Source of the DNA: Streptomyces sp. NBC_00513
Lineage (GTDB): Bacteria > Actinomycetota > Actinomycetes > Streptomycetales > Streptomycetaceae
Assembly (NCBI RefSeq): GCF_041431415.1
Contig: NZ_CP107845.1
Span: 2,232,001-2,296,000 of the forward strand
Direction of reading: 5' to 3'
DNA: 64,000 bases
A model generated the notes under the pieces. That model ran no database searches and was not told where the DNA came from. It saw nothing but the letters and a program-made list of their open reading frames with translations. Every line of letters starts with the position of its first letter. Within the stretch, counting starts at the first letter, position 1. Positions 37,056 through 49,062 of this stretch are shown in pieces. A program made the translations under genes and the position numbers.

Positions 37056-39623
37056 TTGATCCGCCGCGCCGAACTCGACTCCCTCCCCGTACGGGGCGCC
37101 GTGCCCGCGCTCGTGGCCGCCCTGGACGGGCACGGCGCGGCGGTGTTGTGCGCGCCGCCGGGCACCGGCAAGACCACGCTGGTGCCGCTGGTCCTGGCGG
37201 GTCTGACGGACCCGGCCGGGGGCGGGCCGCCGCGTCGGGTCGTGGTGGCCGAGCCGCGTCGGATCGCGGCGCGGGCGGCGGCGCGGCGGATGGCGTGGTT
37301 GCTGGGCGAGACGGTCGGCGGTTCGGTGGGCTTCACTGTGCGCGGGGAGCGGGTGGTGGGCCCCGACACGGTGGTGGAGGTGGTGACCACGGGTGTCCTG
37401 CTCCAGCGGCTCCAGCGGGACCAGGAGCTGGCGGGGGTGGACGTGGTGATCCTGGACGAGTGCCACGAGCGCCATCTGGACGCCGACACGGTCGCCGCCT
37501 TCCTGGTGGACGTGCGCGAGACCCTGCGCCCGGAGCTGCGGCTGGTGGCGGCCTCGGCGACGACCGACGCGGCCGGGTGGTCGCGGGTGCTGGGCGGCGC
37601 GCCGGTGGTGGAGACGGCCGGCGTCTCGTACCCGGTGGAGGTCGTGTGGGCGCCGCCGGCGCGTCCCGTGCGGCCGCCGCACGGGTTGCGGGTGGATCCG
37701 GCGCAGCTGACGCACGTCGCGTCGGTGGTGCGGCGAGCGCTGGCGGAACGTTCCGGCGATGTCCTGTGCTTCCTGCCGGGCGTCGGTGAGCTGGGCCGGG
37801 TGGCCGGGCAGCTGGGCGGGGTCGACGCGGAGGTGGTGCAGATCCACGGTCGCGCCCCGGCGGCCGTCCAGGACGCGGCGCTGCGGCCGGCGGAGCACCG
37901 CCGGGTGATCCTGGCGACGGCGGTCGCGGAGTCGAGCCTGACCGTGCCGGGTGTGAGGGTGGTCGTGGACTCGGGGCTGGCCCGCGAGCCCCGGGTGGAC
38001 CACGCCCGGGGGCTGGGCGCCCTGGCGACGGTGCGGGCTTCGCGCGCGGCGGGTCGTCAGCGGGCGGGCCGGGCCGGCCGCGAGGCGCCGGGGGCGGTGT
38101 ACCGCTGCTGGTCGCAGGCCGAGGACGCGCGGCTGACCGCGTTTCCCGCGCCGGAGATCCGGATCGCGGACCTGGCGCAGTTCGCGCTGCAGGCGGCCTG
38201 CTGGGGAGACCCGGACGCCGCAGGCCTGGCGTTGCCGGATCCGCCGCCGGCCGGGGCGATGGGCGCGGCGCGGGAGGTGCTGCGCGCGGTGGGCGCGGTG
38301 GACTCCGCCGGGCGGCCGACCGGGCGCGGGCTGCGGATGGCCCGGCTCGGGCTGCACCCGCGGTTGGCGCGTGCGCTGCTGGACGGCGCGGCCGCGCTCG
38401 GTGCCCGGCGGGCGGCGGAGCTGGTGGCCCTGCTGAGCGAGGAGCCGCCGCGGGAGTACGGGGACGATCTGGCCGGTGCCTGGCGGCGGGCCCGGCAGGG
38501 CGGGGACGCGTACGGCCACCGGTGGCGGACGGAGGTCCGTCGGCTGGAGCGGGCCGCGCGGGAGCCCGGCTCCTCGGCGTCGCGGGAGGCCGCCGTACCG
38601 GTGGGGGATCCGCTCGGGCGGGGTCCGGTGGGGCGGGGTCCGCTCTCCGACGACGCCGCCGCCGGGTTGGTGGCCGCGCTCGCGTTCCCGGAGCGGGTGG
38701 CGCGGGCCAGGGGCGAGGGCGCCTTCCTGATGGCGTCGGGGACGGCCGCCGCGCTCGGTGACGGCTCCGGGCTGCGCAGCGCGCCCTGGTTGGCGGTGGC
38801 CGTGGCGGACCGGCCGCCGCACGCGGCGTCGGCGCGGGTCGGGCTCGCGGCGCCGCTCGACGAGGAAACCGCCCGCGCGGCGGCGGGGCACCTCTTCCGG
38901 TCGGGCGAGGAGGTCCGCTGGGAGGACGGTGACCTGGTGGCCCGGAGCGTCACCCGGCTCGGGGCGATCGAACTCGCGGCGCGCCCGTTGAAGAGCCCGG
39001 ACCCGGCGCTCGTGCGGGGCGCCCTGCTCGACGGGCTCCGCTCGGAGGGGCTGGGTCTGCTGCGCTGGTCGCAGGACGCGCGGGCGTTGCGGGCCCGGCT
39101 GGGGTTCCTGCACCGGGCGCTCGGGGGCGCGTGGCCCGACGTGGCCGACGACTCGGCGTTGGTGGACCGGGCCGACGAGTGGCTGGAGCCCGAGCTGTCC
39201 CGGGCCCGACGCCGCTCCGACCTGGGCCGGATCGATGCCGGGCAGGCGCTGAACCGGCTGTTGCCCTGGGCCGGCGGGGAGGCCGGCCGGCTCGACGAGT
39301 TGGCGCCGGAACGCATCGAGGTGCCCAGCGGCTCACGCGTCCGCGTCGACTACTCGGGCGAGCAGCCGGTGCTGGCGGTCAAGCTCCAGGAGTTGTTCGG
39401 GTGGGCCGAGACGCCCCGGGTGGCGGGGGTGCCCGTACTGGTCCATCTGCTGTCGCCCGCCGGCAGGCCGGCGGCGGTCACCGCCGACCTGGCGTCCTTC
39501 TGGGCCGGTGGCTACCAGGCCGTTCGCGCCGAGCTGCGCGGTCGCTACCCCAAGCACCCGTGGCCGCAGGATCCGGCGACGGCCGAGCCGACCCGACACA
39601 CCAACGCCCGGCTCAGGCGCTGA
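37056..39623 (+). CDS. hrpB: ATP-dependent helicase HrpB (DEAH family)
   Basis: 855 aa. Motif I CAPPGTGKTTLVPLVL (residues 32-47), Ia VVVAEPRRIAARAAARRMA, motif II VVILDECHERHLDADT (DECH box), III LVAASATTDAAGW, then the C lobe with QIHGRAPAAVQDAAL, VILATAVAESSLTVPGVRVVVDSG and QRAGRAGREAPGAVYRCW; the C-terminal HrpB domain ends in HPWPQDPATAEPT. A nucleic-acid-dependent ATPase; its bacterial role is not well defined. The start codon is TTG at 37056 (with GAAAGGGA upstream), 4 nt after the methyltransferase stop, so the two are likely coupled. Confidence 0.94.
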   Translation: MIRRAELDSLPVRGAVPALVAALDGHGAAVLCAPPGTGKTTLVPLVLAGLTDPAGGGPPRRVVVAEPRRIAARAAARRMAWLLGETVGGSVGFTVRGERVVGPDTVVEVVTTGVLLQRLQRDQELAGVDVVILDECHERHLDADTVAAFLVDVRETLRPELRLVAASATTDAAGWSRVLGGAPVVETAGVSYPVEVVWAPPARPVRPPHGLRVDPAQLTHVASVVRRALAERSGDVLCFLPGVGELGRVAGQLGGVDAEVVQIHGRAPAAVQDAALRPAEHRRVILATAVAESSLTVPGVRVVVDSGLAREPRVDHARGLGALATVRASRAAGRQRAGRAGREAPGAVYRCWSQAEDARLTAFPAPEIRIADLAQFALQAACWGDPDAAGLALPDPPPAGAMGAAREVLRAVGAVDSAGRPTGRGLRMARLGLHPRLARALLDGAAALGARRAAELVALLSEEPPREYGDDLAGAWRRARQGGDAYGHRWRTEVRRLERAAREPGSSASREAAVPVGDPLGRGPVGRGPLSDDAAAGLVAALAFPERVARARGEGAFLMASGTAAALGDGSGLRSAPWLAVAVADRPPHAASARVGLAAPLDEETARAAAGHLFRSGEEVRWEDGDLVARSVTRLGAIELAARPLKSPDPALVRGALLDGLRSEGLGLLRWSQDARALRARLGFLHRALGGAWPDVADDSALVDRADEWLEPELSRARRRSDLGRIDAGQALNRLLPWAGGEAGRLDELAPERIEVPSGSRVRVDYSGEQPVLAVKLQELFGWAETPRVAGVPVLVHLLSPAGRPAAVTADLASFWAGGYQAVRAELRGRYPKHPWPQDPATAEPTRHTNARLRR

Positions 39624-39652
39624 CCGGTCGGGTCGGGCACTGCTTGGTCGGG

Positions 39653-40624
39653 TCAGGCGCCGACCGGTTCCTCGGGGCGGCGGGCGCGCGCCTCCAGCCA
39701 CAGGGCCAGGCCGAACAGGGCGAGCCCGCCGACCGCGAGGCCGAGGGGGGCGTACGTGTGGAGGGCGAGGACCTTGACGCGGTTCGCGGCGACCAGTTCG
39801 CGGGTGTACTCGGCGTAGTCCTCGCGCATCGTCACGTGTCCGGCGAAGACGGTGAGCTTGCCGTCCTGGGCACCGGCCGCGATGCCGCCGCGCATCTCCT
39901 GCCGGATGTCCTGTTCGGCGTTGACGGGTGCCCCGGTCACCGGGTCGACCCAGAACATCGCCTTGGCCGTGTACCAGAGGCTGGTGCCGGTGTTCTGCTC
40001 GAACGTCTTCGGGTCGATGCCCTCGATCGGCATCTTCTTCGGCAGCGCCACCTTGGTCCACGGGATGGTCTGCTCGAAGTAGTAGACGTCCATTCCCTTG
40101 AAGGTGCGCGGACCGACGTAGTGGATCGGCGAGGAGCCGCGGGTCTGCGCGTCGAAGTACAGGTAATCGCGGGGCTCGGTGAAGAACGGCCACTTGAACT
40201 CGATGCCCTCGCGCTTGACCGGGTCCCCGTCGACCATCTCGCCGGTGGCGTGCACCGGGTCCTGGGTGTGGGCGTCGAAGACGTAGCGCTCGGGGATCTG
40301 GGAGACCATCTTCCCGTCCGGTCCCATGATGTGGGTCAGGGTGTCCCAGACGACCACGTCCTTGCCTGCGCTCGCCTCGATCTCCTTCGACGCCTCGACG
40401 TTGCCCTTGAGGGTCTGGACGATGGTGACCTTGTCGACCTTCTTGGGCGTCATGCCGGCGGTGTAGTCGAGAAGGGTCGCGCCCTTGGCCTCCAGGACCA
40501 TCTCCTGGTACTGCCCGGGCGGGATCTTGGCGAGCCGGGGGTACGCGTACCAGCGCATCAGCGGTGCGAGGGCCGCGCAGAACACGGCGGCGGCAAGCAG
40601 GACGAGGCTCGCTCTGCGTCGCAT
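39653..40624 (-). CDS. PorA/DUF3068 family membrane protein
   Basis: 323 aa. One N-terminal membrane helix (ASLVLLAAAVFCAALAPLM), a large extracellular domain (IPPGQYQEMVLEAKGATLLDY ... DTLTHIMGPDGKMVSQIPERYVFDAHTQDPVHATGEM) and a C-terminal helix (LALHTYAPLGLAVGGLALFGLALWL). This is the actinobacterial DUF3068 family, sometimes annotated as PorA porin; a real pore function here is doubtful. Start ATG 40624 behind GAGGAGG. It is 12 nt downstream of the tiny SPW_0924-like gene on the same strand, so the two probably form an operon. Confidence 0.87.
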   Translation of the reverse strand: MRRRASLVLLAAAVFCAALAPLMRWYAYPRLAKIPPGQYQEMVLEAKGATLLDYTAGMTPKKVDKVTIVQTLKGNVEASKEIEASAGKDVVVWDTLTHIMGPDGKMVSQIPERYVFDAHTQDPVHATGEMVDGDPVKREGIEFKWPFFTEPRDYLYFDAQTRGSSPIHYVGPRTFKGMDVYYFEQTIPWTKVALPKKMPIEGIDPKTFEQNTGTSLWYTAKAMFWVDPVTGAPVNAEQDIRQEMRGGIAAGAQDGKLTVFAGHVTMREDYAEYTRELVAANRVKVLALHTYAPLGLAVGGLALFGLALWLEARARRPEEPVGA

Positions 40625-40636
40625 GGCGGGCCTCCT

Positions 40637-40777
40637 CTACTTTCCGGGCGCGGTGGGCGCGGTGGTGAGCAGGGGCTTGGGCGAGGTCGTGCCGTCCGGC
40701 ACCCCGAACGCCGTGATGGCGAGGACGAGGGCCAGCGCGGCGACCAGCCCGATGGCGGCGGCGACGAGAGCGCGCAT
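40637..40777 (-). CDS. SPW_0924-like small membrane peptide (46 aa)
   Basis: 46 aa: MRALVAAAIGLVAALALVLA, then ITAFGVPDGTTSPKPLLTT and a Pro-rich end. One N-terminal helix that could be a signal peptide or an anchor. GGAGG stands 8 nt before ATG 40777, and the stop TAG is 13 nt before the start of the PorA-family gene, a clear operon arrangement. I recall a conserved Streptomyces family of this size and sequence (SPW_0924). Function unknown. Confidence 0.75.
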   Translation of the reverse strand: MRALVAAAIGLVAALALVLAITAFGVPDGTTSPKPLLTTAPTAPGK

Positions 40778-40856
40778 GCCGGGGGCCTCCGGTATCTGAT
40801 GGGGCGTCAGGGAGGAGGCACCGTAGCAACGCGGGGGCGAGATGAGAACCGTTCGG

Positions 40857-42215
40857 CTACGGGGTTTCCGCGGCAGGCCGGGTGGGGGTCGGGCGCGGCT
40901 TCACCGTGGCCGTCGGGGACGCGGTGGGCCTCGCGCTCGGGGACGCGGTGGGGCCGGCGCTCGCCGTAGGACTGGGCGTCGGACTGGGCTTCGGGGTGGG
41001 AGTGGGCGTGGGTGACGGCTTCGGGGTCGGTGTGGGGGTCGGCGTGGGAGTAGGGGTCGGCGTCGGCTTGGGGGTGGGCGTGGGCGTCGGGGTCGGCGTG
41101 GGAGTGGGAGTGGGCGTCGGGGTCGGCGTGGGAGTGGGAGTGGGCGTCGGGGTCGGCTTGGGAGTGGGGGTGGGCGTCGGCTTGGGCGTCGGGGTCGGGG
41201 TCGGCGAGGGCGTCGGCTTCGGGGTGGGGGTCGGCTTCGGGGTGGGGGTCGGCGTCGGCTTCGGGGTGGGGGTCGCGGCCGGGGCCGGGCGGGGGTTCGT
41301 CACCGCCGGCTCGGTCGCGCCGACGCCGGAGCCTGAGCCGTCCGGGACCTCGTGCGTTCCCTTCAGGTAGTACGTGAACCAGGACCGCACCGTGCGCAGG
41401 TACTCCCCGGAGTTGTTGTAGGAGAGCACCGCCCGGTCCAGGTCCGCGCCCACCCGCAGGTCACGGTTGCCCGCGCAGAGGTAGCGGCCGGCGGCGAGCG
41501 CCGCGTCGTGGACGTTGTTCGGGTTGCGCCGGCCGTCGCCGTCGGCGTCCTGGCCCCATGCCGCCCACGTCGACGGGATGAACTGCATGGGCCCGACCGC
41601 CCGGTCGTACCGTGCGTCGCCGTCGTGCGCGCCGCCGTCGGTGTCGGAGATGTTCGCGAAGCCGTTCCCGTCGAGCACGGGCCCCAGGATCGGCCGCAGC
41701 GTGGTGCCGGCGGGGTCCACCCGGCCGCCGCGGGCATGACCCGACTCGACCTTCCCGATGGCCGCGAGGAGTTCCCGGCGCAGCCCGCATCCGGGGTCGG
41801 TCCGCGCCACCTCGGCCTCGGCCAACCGGTACGCGGCGAGCACGCTCGCCGGGATTCCCCGCACGCCCTCGCCGTCGCCGAGGGCGACGGGTTCGGTGCG
41901 CGGGACCTCGGTCGTGGGTGCAGGCCGCGGGGAAGCGGTCGGGGCGTCCTGCGCCGGCAGGAGGAGCGCGGGCGGCTCCGGGCTGATCAGGGGCGGCAGT
42001 TCGGTGTAGTAGCTGGAGTCGCCGCCCGCGTCGTTCGGTGTGGCGGTTCCCCCGGGGCGCGTGGTGGTCGCGTCGGCCGCGCTCACCCGGTCCTCGCTCC
42101 CGACGGCCGGGCCCTGCGAGGCGCTCACGGCGGCGATCACCAGCGCGGAGATCACGGCGGCGGCCGCGCCCTTGCGCGGCCCGCGTCCGAACCGGGCCGA
42201 TATTCGAGACGGCAT
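40857..42215 (-). CDS. Secreted lytic transglycosylase with a Thr-Pro/Lys-Pro repeat tail
   Basis: 452 aa. Signal peptide ([19 protein letters not shown]), a Pro/Thr linker, then a transglycosylase (SLT/MltB-like) domain: [17 protein letters not shown] with the catalytic Glu, [29 protein letters not shown], and [13 protein letters not shown] ... [15 protein letters not shown]. It would cut peptidoglycan at muramic acid-glucosamine links. The last ~150 residues are nearly pure (TP)n and KPTPTP, likely spanning the wall; such repeats vary in copy number. Start ATG 42215. Confidence 0.9.
   Translation of the reverse strand: MPSRISARFGRGPRKGAAAAVISALVIAAVSASQGPAVGSEDRVSAADATTTRPGGTATPNDAGGDSSYYTELPPLISPEPPALLLPAQDAPTASPRPAPTTEVPRTEPVALGDGEGVRGIPASVLAAYRLAEAEVARTDPGCGLRRELLAAIGKVESGHARGGRVDPAGTTLRPILGPVLDGNGFANISDTDGGAHDGDARYDRAVGPMQFIPSTWAAWGQDADGDGRRNPNNVHDAALAAGRYLCAGNRDLRVGADLDRAVLSYNNSGEYLRTVRSWFTYYLKGTHEVPDGSGSGVGATEPAVTNPRPAPAATPTPKPTPTPTPKPTPTPKPTPSPTPTPTPKPTPTPTPKPTPTPTPTPTPTPTPTPTPTPTPTPTPTPKPTPTPTPTPTPTPTPKPSPTPTPTPKPSPTPSPTASAGPTASPSARPTASPTATVKPRPTPTRPAAETP
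40905..41290 (-). repeat. Low-complexity repeat coding for the Thr-Pro/Lys-Pro tail
   Basis: Hexamer-type repeats (GGCGTGGGAGTG, GGGGTCGGCGTC on the plus strand) in-frame with the transglycosylase. Positions 41040-41160 contain two almost identical ~45-nt units. Confidence 0.7.
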
Positions 42216-42431
42216 GAGCCGACCCCCCTCCCCCTCGACGTGCGCGTGACCCTACGTCAACCGGCTGCACAAGACACCTACCAGTGCGCCGAATTCACCA
42301 CTTCCCCACGACCCTGCGCAGGTCACGCATACTGTGCGGACCGTTCCGCGCGCATTGACCGAAGTAAAGAACCGAAGCCGGGACGCCTCCCGGGCAGGTC
42401 CGGGAGGTCATCGAGGACCAGGAGAGGCGCC

Positions 42432-43289
42432 ATGCCGTTCACCCTCAGCCATGCGGCTGCCGTCCTTCCGGCCGTCCGCCGGACCGGCCGGGCGCGGGGG
42501 CCGCTCGTCGCCTGCGCCCTGGTCCTCGGCTCGTTCGCGCCCGACACCTTCTACTTCCTGGACGCGATCGTCGGCGGCGTCATGCGGTACGGGGACTTCA
42601 CGCACTCGATCCCGGGGGTGTTGACGGCCGACGCCGTCCTCACCGCCGCGCTGGCGGCGTGCTGGCTGTTGCTGCGCGAACCGTTGGTCGCGCTGCTGCC
42701 TCGGGCCTGGCGGGGGCGCGTGTACACCTTCGTGCGGGGCGAGCACTGGGGGCGGGGCCGTCGACTGCCCTCGCTCGCACCGTGGTTCTACCTGTCGGCG
42801 GTCCTCGGGTCCCTCACCCACGTGGTGTGGGACAGCTTCACGCACCTGGACCGGTGGGGCACGAACGCGCTGCCGTCGCTCGGCGAGCCCCTCGCCTTCG
42901 GGCTGCCGCTCTACTCGTATCTCCAGTACGGCACTTCGGCGTTCGCCGCGTGCGCGCTGCTGTGGTTCACGGTGACGGCGCTGCGCCGGCTGCCGCTCTC
43001 CCCCGTTCCGCCGTCGGTGCCGGTGCTCGGCCGGTCGGAGGTCTGGGGTGCGCTCGCCCTCGTCGTGGGGTGCGTGGCCGTCGGGGTGACGATGCGGGTG
43101 ATCCGCTATTTCACGTTCTTCGACCGGATCCGTACGCCGCTCGACATCATCCCGACCGTCTGCTTCGGCGCGGGCGGCGGTCTGATCGTGGCGCTGCTGC
43201 TGTACGGGGCCCTGGTGCGGCTGCGCCGGCGGGGCGACCGGCACTCCGACGAGGACGAGGACGCGCGAACGCCCGCCCCCGTGGCGTGA
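42432..43289 (+). CDS. DUF4184 family membrane protein
   Basis: 285 aa with about six hydrophobic helices. N terminus MPFTLSHAAAVLPAVRR is diagnostic (His near the start), followed by LGSFAPDTFYFLD, THSIPGVL and LGSLTHVVWDSFTHLDRWG. The conserved His/Asp pairs resemble metal-binding membrane hydrolases (YdjM/LexA-regulated-type family), but no activity is known. Start ATG 42432 with AGGAGAGG upstream. Divergent from the transglycosylase gene (216-nt gap) and convergent with polA. Confidence 0.87.
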   Translation: MPFTLSHAAAVLPAVRRTGRARGPLVACALVLGSFAPDTFYFLDAIVGGVMRYGDFTHSIPGVLTADAVLTAALAACWLLLREPLVALLPRAWRGRVYTFVRGEHWGRGRRLPSLAPWFYLSAVLGSLTHVVWDSFTHLDRWGTNALPSLGEPLAFGLPLYSYLQYGTSAFAACALLWFTVTALRRLPLSPVPPSVPVLGRSEVWGALALVVGCVAVGVTMRVIRYFTFFDRIRTPLDIIPTVCFGAGGGLIVALLLYGALVRLRRRGDRHSDEDEDARTPAPVA

Positions 43290-43323
43290 CGGGAACGGGC
43301 GGTCGCGGTGGCCGTGCGCGGGG

Positions 43324-46044
43324 TCAGTGCGCGGCGGACTCCCAGTCGGGGCCGACGCCCACGGACACGTCGAGCGGGGCTCGGAGTTCGACGGCGGCGC
43401 CCATCTCGCGGCGCACCAGCTCCTCGACCTTCTTCCGCTCGCCGGGGGCGATCTCCAGGACGATTTCGTCGTGGACCTGGAGCAGCATCCGCGACGTCAG
43501 CCCGGCCTCGGTGATCGCCTTGTCGACGCGCAGCATCGCGACCTTGACGATGTCGGCGGCGGTTCCCTGGATGGGGGCGTTCAGCGCCATCCGCTCGGCG
43601 GCCTCGCGGCGCAGCCGGTTGTCGCTGTTGAGGTCGGGCAGGTAGCGGCGGCGGCCCAGCACCGTCTCGGTGTAGCCGGTGGCGCGTGCTTCCTCGACGA
43701 CGCGCTGGAGGTAGTCGCGGACCCCGCCGAAGCGCTCGAAGAAGGTCTCCATGAGGCCGCGGGCCTCGCCGGGCTCGATGTTCAGCTGCTGGGAGAGCCC
43801 GAACGCGGAGAGCCCGTAGGCGAGTCCGTACGACATGGCCTTGATCTTGCGGCGCATCTCGGCGTCGACCTCGGAGCGTTCCACGCCGAACACCTGGGAG
43901 GCGACGGTGGTGTGGAGGTCCTCGCCGGTCGCGAACGCCTCGATGAGGCCCTCGTCCTCGGACAGGTGGGCCATGACGCGCAGTTCGATCTGGCTGTAGT
44001 CGGCCGTCATCAGCGACTCGTAGCCCTCGCCGACGACGAAGCCGCGGCGGATGGCGCGGCCCTCGTCGGTGCGCACCGGCACGTTCTGGAGGTTCGGGTC
44101 GGTGGAGGACAGTCGGCCGGTCGCGGCGACGGTCTGGCTGAAGCTGGTGTGGACGCGGCCGTCGGCGGCGATGGACTTGACCAGGCCTTCGACGGTGACG
44201 CGGAGCTTGGCCTGTTCCCGGTGCCGCAGCATGATCACGGGGAGTTCGTGGTCGGTCTGGCCGGCGAGCCAGGCCAGGGCGTCCGCGTCGGTGGTGTAGC
44301 CGGTCTTGGTCTTCTTCGTCTTGGGCAGGTCCAGTTCGCCGAAGAAGACTTCCTGGAGCTGCTTGGGCGAGCCGAGGTTGAACTCGTGGCCGACGGCGGC
44401 GTGCGCTTCCTTGACGGCCTGTTGCACGGCGCCCGCGAACTGCTGCTCCATGCCCTCCAGGTGGTCCCGGTCGGCGGCGATGCCGGCGCGTTCCAGGCGG
44501 GCCAGGAGTTCGGAGGTGGGCAGCTCCATGTCGTGGAGCAGTTCGACGGCGCCCACCTCGGCCAGCTTCGTCGTGAAGGCGTCGCCCAGGTCGAGGACCG
44601 CGCGGGCCTGCGCCATCAGCGCCTCGGCCTCGGCGGTGTCGTCGGCGCCGAAGGCCAGCTGGCCGTCGGCGGCGGCGGGTGCCAGCTCGCGGTGCAGGTA
44701 CTCCATGGACAGCACGTCCAGTGCGAAGGACCGGCGGCCGGGCTTGACCAGGTACGCGGCGAGCGCGGTGTCCATGGTCACGCCGGCGAGGGTCCAGCCG
44801 TGCTCGGGGAAGACCCGCATCAGGCCCTTGGCGTTGTGCACCACCTTGGGCTTGGCGGCGTCCGCGGCCCAGGCCGCGAAGGCCCGCTCGTCGCTCTCGT
44901 CGAGCGAGGACGGCTCGAACCAGGCGGCGGCGCCGCCCGCCGAGGCCAGCCCGATCTCGGCGACGTCGCCCTGGCCGAGCGCCCAGGTGTCGACGGTGGC
45001 GACTCCGAGCGGTCCGCCCGCGTGGGTTTCCAGCCAGGGCGCCAGCTCGCCGGTGCCCAGTACGGACGCGTCCAGCTCCACGGCGGCGACGGGGGCCGGC
45101 GGCTCCTCCTCGGCCGCGCCCGGGTCCACGGCGAGCAGTCGCTCGCGCAGCGAGGCGTTGCGGATCTCCAGTACGTCCAGCACGCCGGTGACGGCGGACC
45201 GGTCGTAGGCGGTGCGGCCCAGGTCGGCGGGGGTCTGGGGAAGCTCGACGTCCTTGACCATCTCGGTCAGGACCCGGTTGAGCTTGACGGCGTCGAGGTG
45301 GTCGCGGAAGTTCTGTCCGGCCTTGCCCTTGACCTCGTCGGCGCGTTCCACGAGTTCCGCGAACGAGCCGAACTGGGTGATCCACTTGGCGGCGGTCTTC
45401 TCGCCGACGCCGGGGATGCCCGGGAGGTTGTCCGACGGGTCTCCGCGCAGCGCCGCGAAGTCGGGGTACTGCTGCGGGGTGAGGCCGTACTTCTCCTCGA
45501 CCTTCTCCGGGGTGAAGCGGGTCAGCTCGGAGACGCCCTTGGTCGGGTAGAGGACGGTGGTGTGTTCGGAGACGAGTTGGAAGGAGTCCCGGTCCCCGGT
45601 GACGATGAGCACGTCGAAGCCGAGGGCCTCCGCCTGCGTCGCCAGGGTCGCGATCACGTCGTCGGCCTCGAAGCCGTCGACCGCGAAGCGCGGCACCTTC
45701 ATCGCGTCGAGGAGCTCGCCGATCAGCTCGACCTGCCCCTTGAACTCGTCGGGGGTCTTGGAGCGGTTCGCCTTGTACTCGGGGAACTCCGTCGAGCGCC
45801 ACGTCTTGCGGGACACGTCGAACGCCACCGCGAAGTGCGTGGGCGCCTCGTCGCGCAGCGTGTTCGCCAGCATCGACGCGAAGCCGTAGATGGCGTTGGT
45901 CGGCTGGCCGGTCGCGGTGGTGAAGTTCTCCGCGGGCAGCGCGAAGAACGCCCGGTACGCCAGGGAGTGCCCGTCCATGAGCATCAGGCGGGGGCGGTCC
46001 GCTGCGGTCGTCTGGTCGGTCTTCTTCGATGCTGAATCTGCCAC
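43324..46044 (-). CDS. polA: DNA polymerase I
   Basis: 906 aa. 5' nuclease domain at residues 17-310 (LMLMDGHSLAYRAFFALP; DDVIATLATQAE; ALRGDPSDNLPGIPGVGEKTA), a central 3'-5' exonuclease-like domain, then the polymerase: motif A MTADYSQIELRVMAHLS near residue 680, motif B RRKIKAMSYGLAYGLS, motif C LLQVHDEIVLE near 857. The exonuclease-like domain lacks the DxE of Exo I (it reads GVATVDTW) and the Asp of Exo II (HNAKGLMRVF), so no proofreading, as known for actinobacterial Pol I. GTG 46044; the ribosome site is only a GGGGGC run. Confidence 0.97.
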   Translation of the reverse strand: MADSASKKTDQTTAADRPRLMLMDGHSLAYRAFFALPAENFTTATGQPTNAIYGFASMLANTLRDEAPTHFAVAFDVSRKTWRSTEFPEYKANRSKTPDEFKGQVELIGELLDAMKVPRFAVDGFEADDVIATLATQAEALGFDVLIVTGDRDSFQLVSEHTTVLYPTKGVSELTRFTPEKVEEKYGLTPQQYPDFAALRGDPSDNLPGIPGVGEKTAAKWITQFGSFAELVERADEVKGKAGQNFRDHLDAVKLNRVLTEMVKDVELPQTPADLGRTAYDRSAVTGVLDVLEIRNASLRERLLAVDPGAAEEEPPAPVAAVELDASVLGTGELAPWLETHAGGPLGVATVDTWALGQGDVAEIGLASAGGAAAWFEPSSLDESDERAFAAWAADAAKPKVVHNAKGLMRVFPEHGWTLAGVTMDTALAAYLVKPGRRSFALDVLSMEYLHRELAPAAADGQLAFGADDTAEAEALMAQARAVLDLGDAFTTKLAEVGAVELLHDMELPTSELLARLERAGIAADRDHLEGMEQQFAGAVQQAVKEAHAAVGHEFNLGSPKQLQEVFFGELDLPKTKKTKTGYTTDADALAWLAGQTDHELPVIMLRHREQAKLRVTVEGLVKSIAADGRVHTSFSQTVAATGRLSSTDPNLQNVPVRTDEGRAIRRGFVVGEGYESLMTADYSQIELRVMAHLSEDEGLIEAFATGEDLHTTVASQVFGVERSEVDAEMRRKIKAMSYGLAYGLSAFGLSQQLNIEPGEARGLMETFFERFGGVRDYLQRVVEEARATGYTETVLGRRRYLPDLNSDNRLRREAAERMALNAPIQGTAADIVKVAMLRVDKAITEAGLTSRMLLQVHDEIVLEIAPGERKKVEELVRREMGAAVELRAPLDVSVGVGPDWESAAH

Positions 46045-46218
46045 GCCCCCGATCCTAGGCGTCCGCTCCGACAATTCCGGCCGGGCCGGTGTCGCCCGCC
46101 CCCGCAGCGGGCGGGGCGGGGCGGTCGCACCGTCGGCGGGCGGGCGCGGGCGTGACAGGATCGGAGGATTACTCGGATGGACGCAGCGGCGCCGCTGCGA
46201 TGCTCGAAGGGGAGCGAC

Positions 46219-48489
<2,271 letters not shown>

Positions 48490-48547
48490 TAGAACGACTC
48501 CAGGACAAGATGGTTAACGAACGTTGACACACGAACGGAGCCGGCCC

Positions 48548-49006
48548 ATGGGCGAGCAGCACGCTGTGAAGTTCCCGCAGGAGGTCCTCGACGAGTACAC
48601 GGCCATGGGCATCGACCTGCCCTCGCTGTTCTCGGCGGGCCACCTCGGCGAACGCATGGACATCCGCATCCTGGAGGCCTCGGCCGACAAGGTGGTCGCC
48701 ACCATGCCCGTCGAGGGCAACACCCAGCCCTACGGACTCCTGCACGGCGGCGCCTCCGCCGTCCTCGCCGAGACCCTCGGCTCGATCGGCGCGATGATGC
48801 ACGGCGGCATCAACAAGGTCGCCGTCGGCGTCGACCTGAACTGCACCCACCACCGGGGCGTCCGCTCCGGGCTGGTCACCGGCGTCGCCACGCCCGTACA
48901 CAAGGGCCGCTCCACCACCACGTTCGAGATCGTCATCACCGACGACCAGGACAAGCGCGTCTGCACCGCCCGCCTCACCTGCCTCCTGCGCGACACGGAC
49001 TCGTAA
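48548..49006 (+). CDS. PaaI-like hotdog-fold thioesterase
   Basis: 152 aa. Hotdog core: MPVEGNTQPYGLLHGGASAVLAETLGSIGAM, with the Asn/Gln...HGG...E pattern (active-site Glu) of the PaaI/YbgC thioesterases; then VGVDLNCTHHRGVRSG and VCTARLTCLL. Acyl-CoA hydrolysis in the cytosol is likely; the menaquinone (DHNA-CoA) or phenylacetyl-CoA branch is possible, but I cannot decide. Start ATG 48548 with CGGAG 7 nt upstream; an earlier in-frame TTG at 48524 is less likely. Confidence 0.92.
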   Translation: MGEQHAVKFPQEVLDEYTAMGIDLPSLFSAGHLGERMDIRILEASADKVVATMPVEGNTQPYGLLHGGASAVLAETLGSIGAMMHGGINKVAVGVDLNCTHHRGVRSGLVTGVATPVHKGRSTTTFEIVITDDQDKRVCTARLTCLLRDTDS

Positions 49007-49050
49007 CAGCGTTTCCGTCACCGGCCGTTGTGCGCTTCCCGGCGCCGGTC

Positions 49051-49056
49051 TAGCGT
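49051..49056 (+). promoter_or_regulatory. Promoter of a leaderless transcript (TTGTGC-17-TAGCGT)
   Basis: TAGCGT stands 6 nt before the ATG at 49063; TTGTGC at 49028-49033 gives a 17-nt spacer. No Shine-Dalgarno precedes the ATG. This is the best-formed of the four leaderless-type promoters in the window. Confidence 0.55.
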
Positions 49057-49062
49057 TCCCGC

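Noticed and set aside
40905..41290. Regular repeats resembling a CRISPR-like array
   Set aside because: They are in frame with the transglycosylase and code (TP)n; no unique spacers between repeats and no cas genes.
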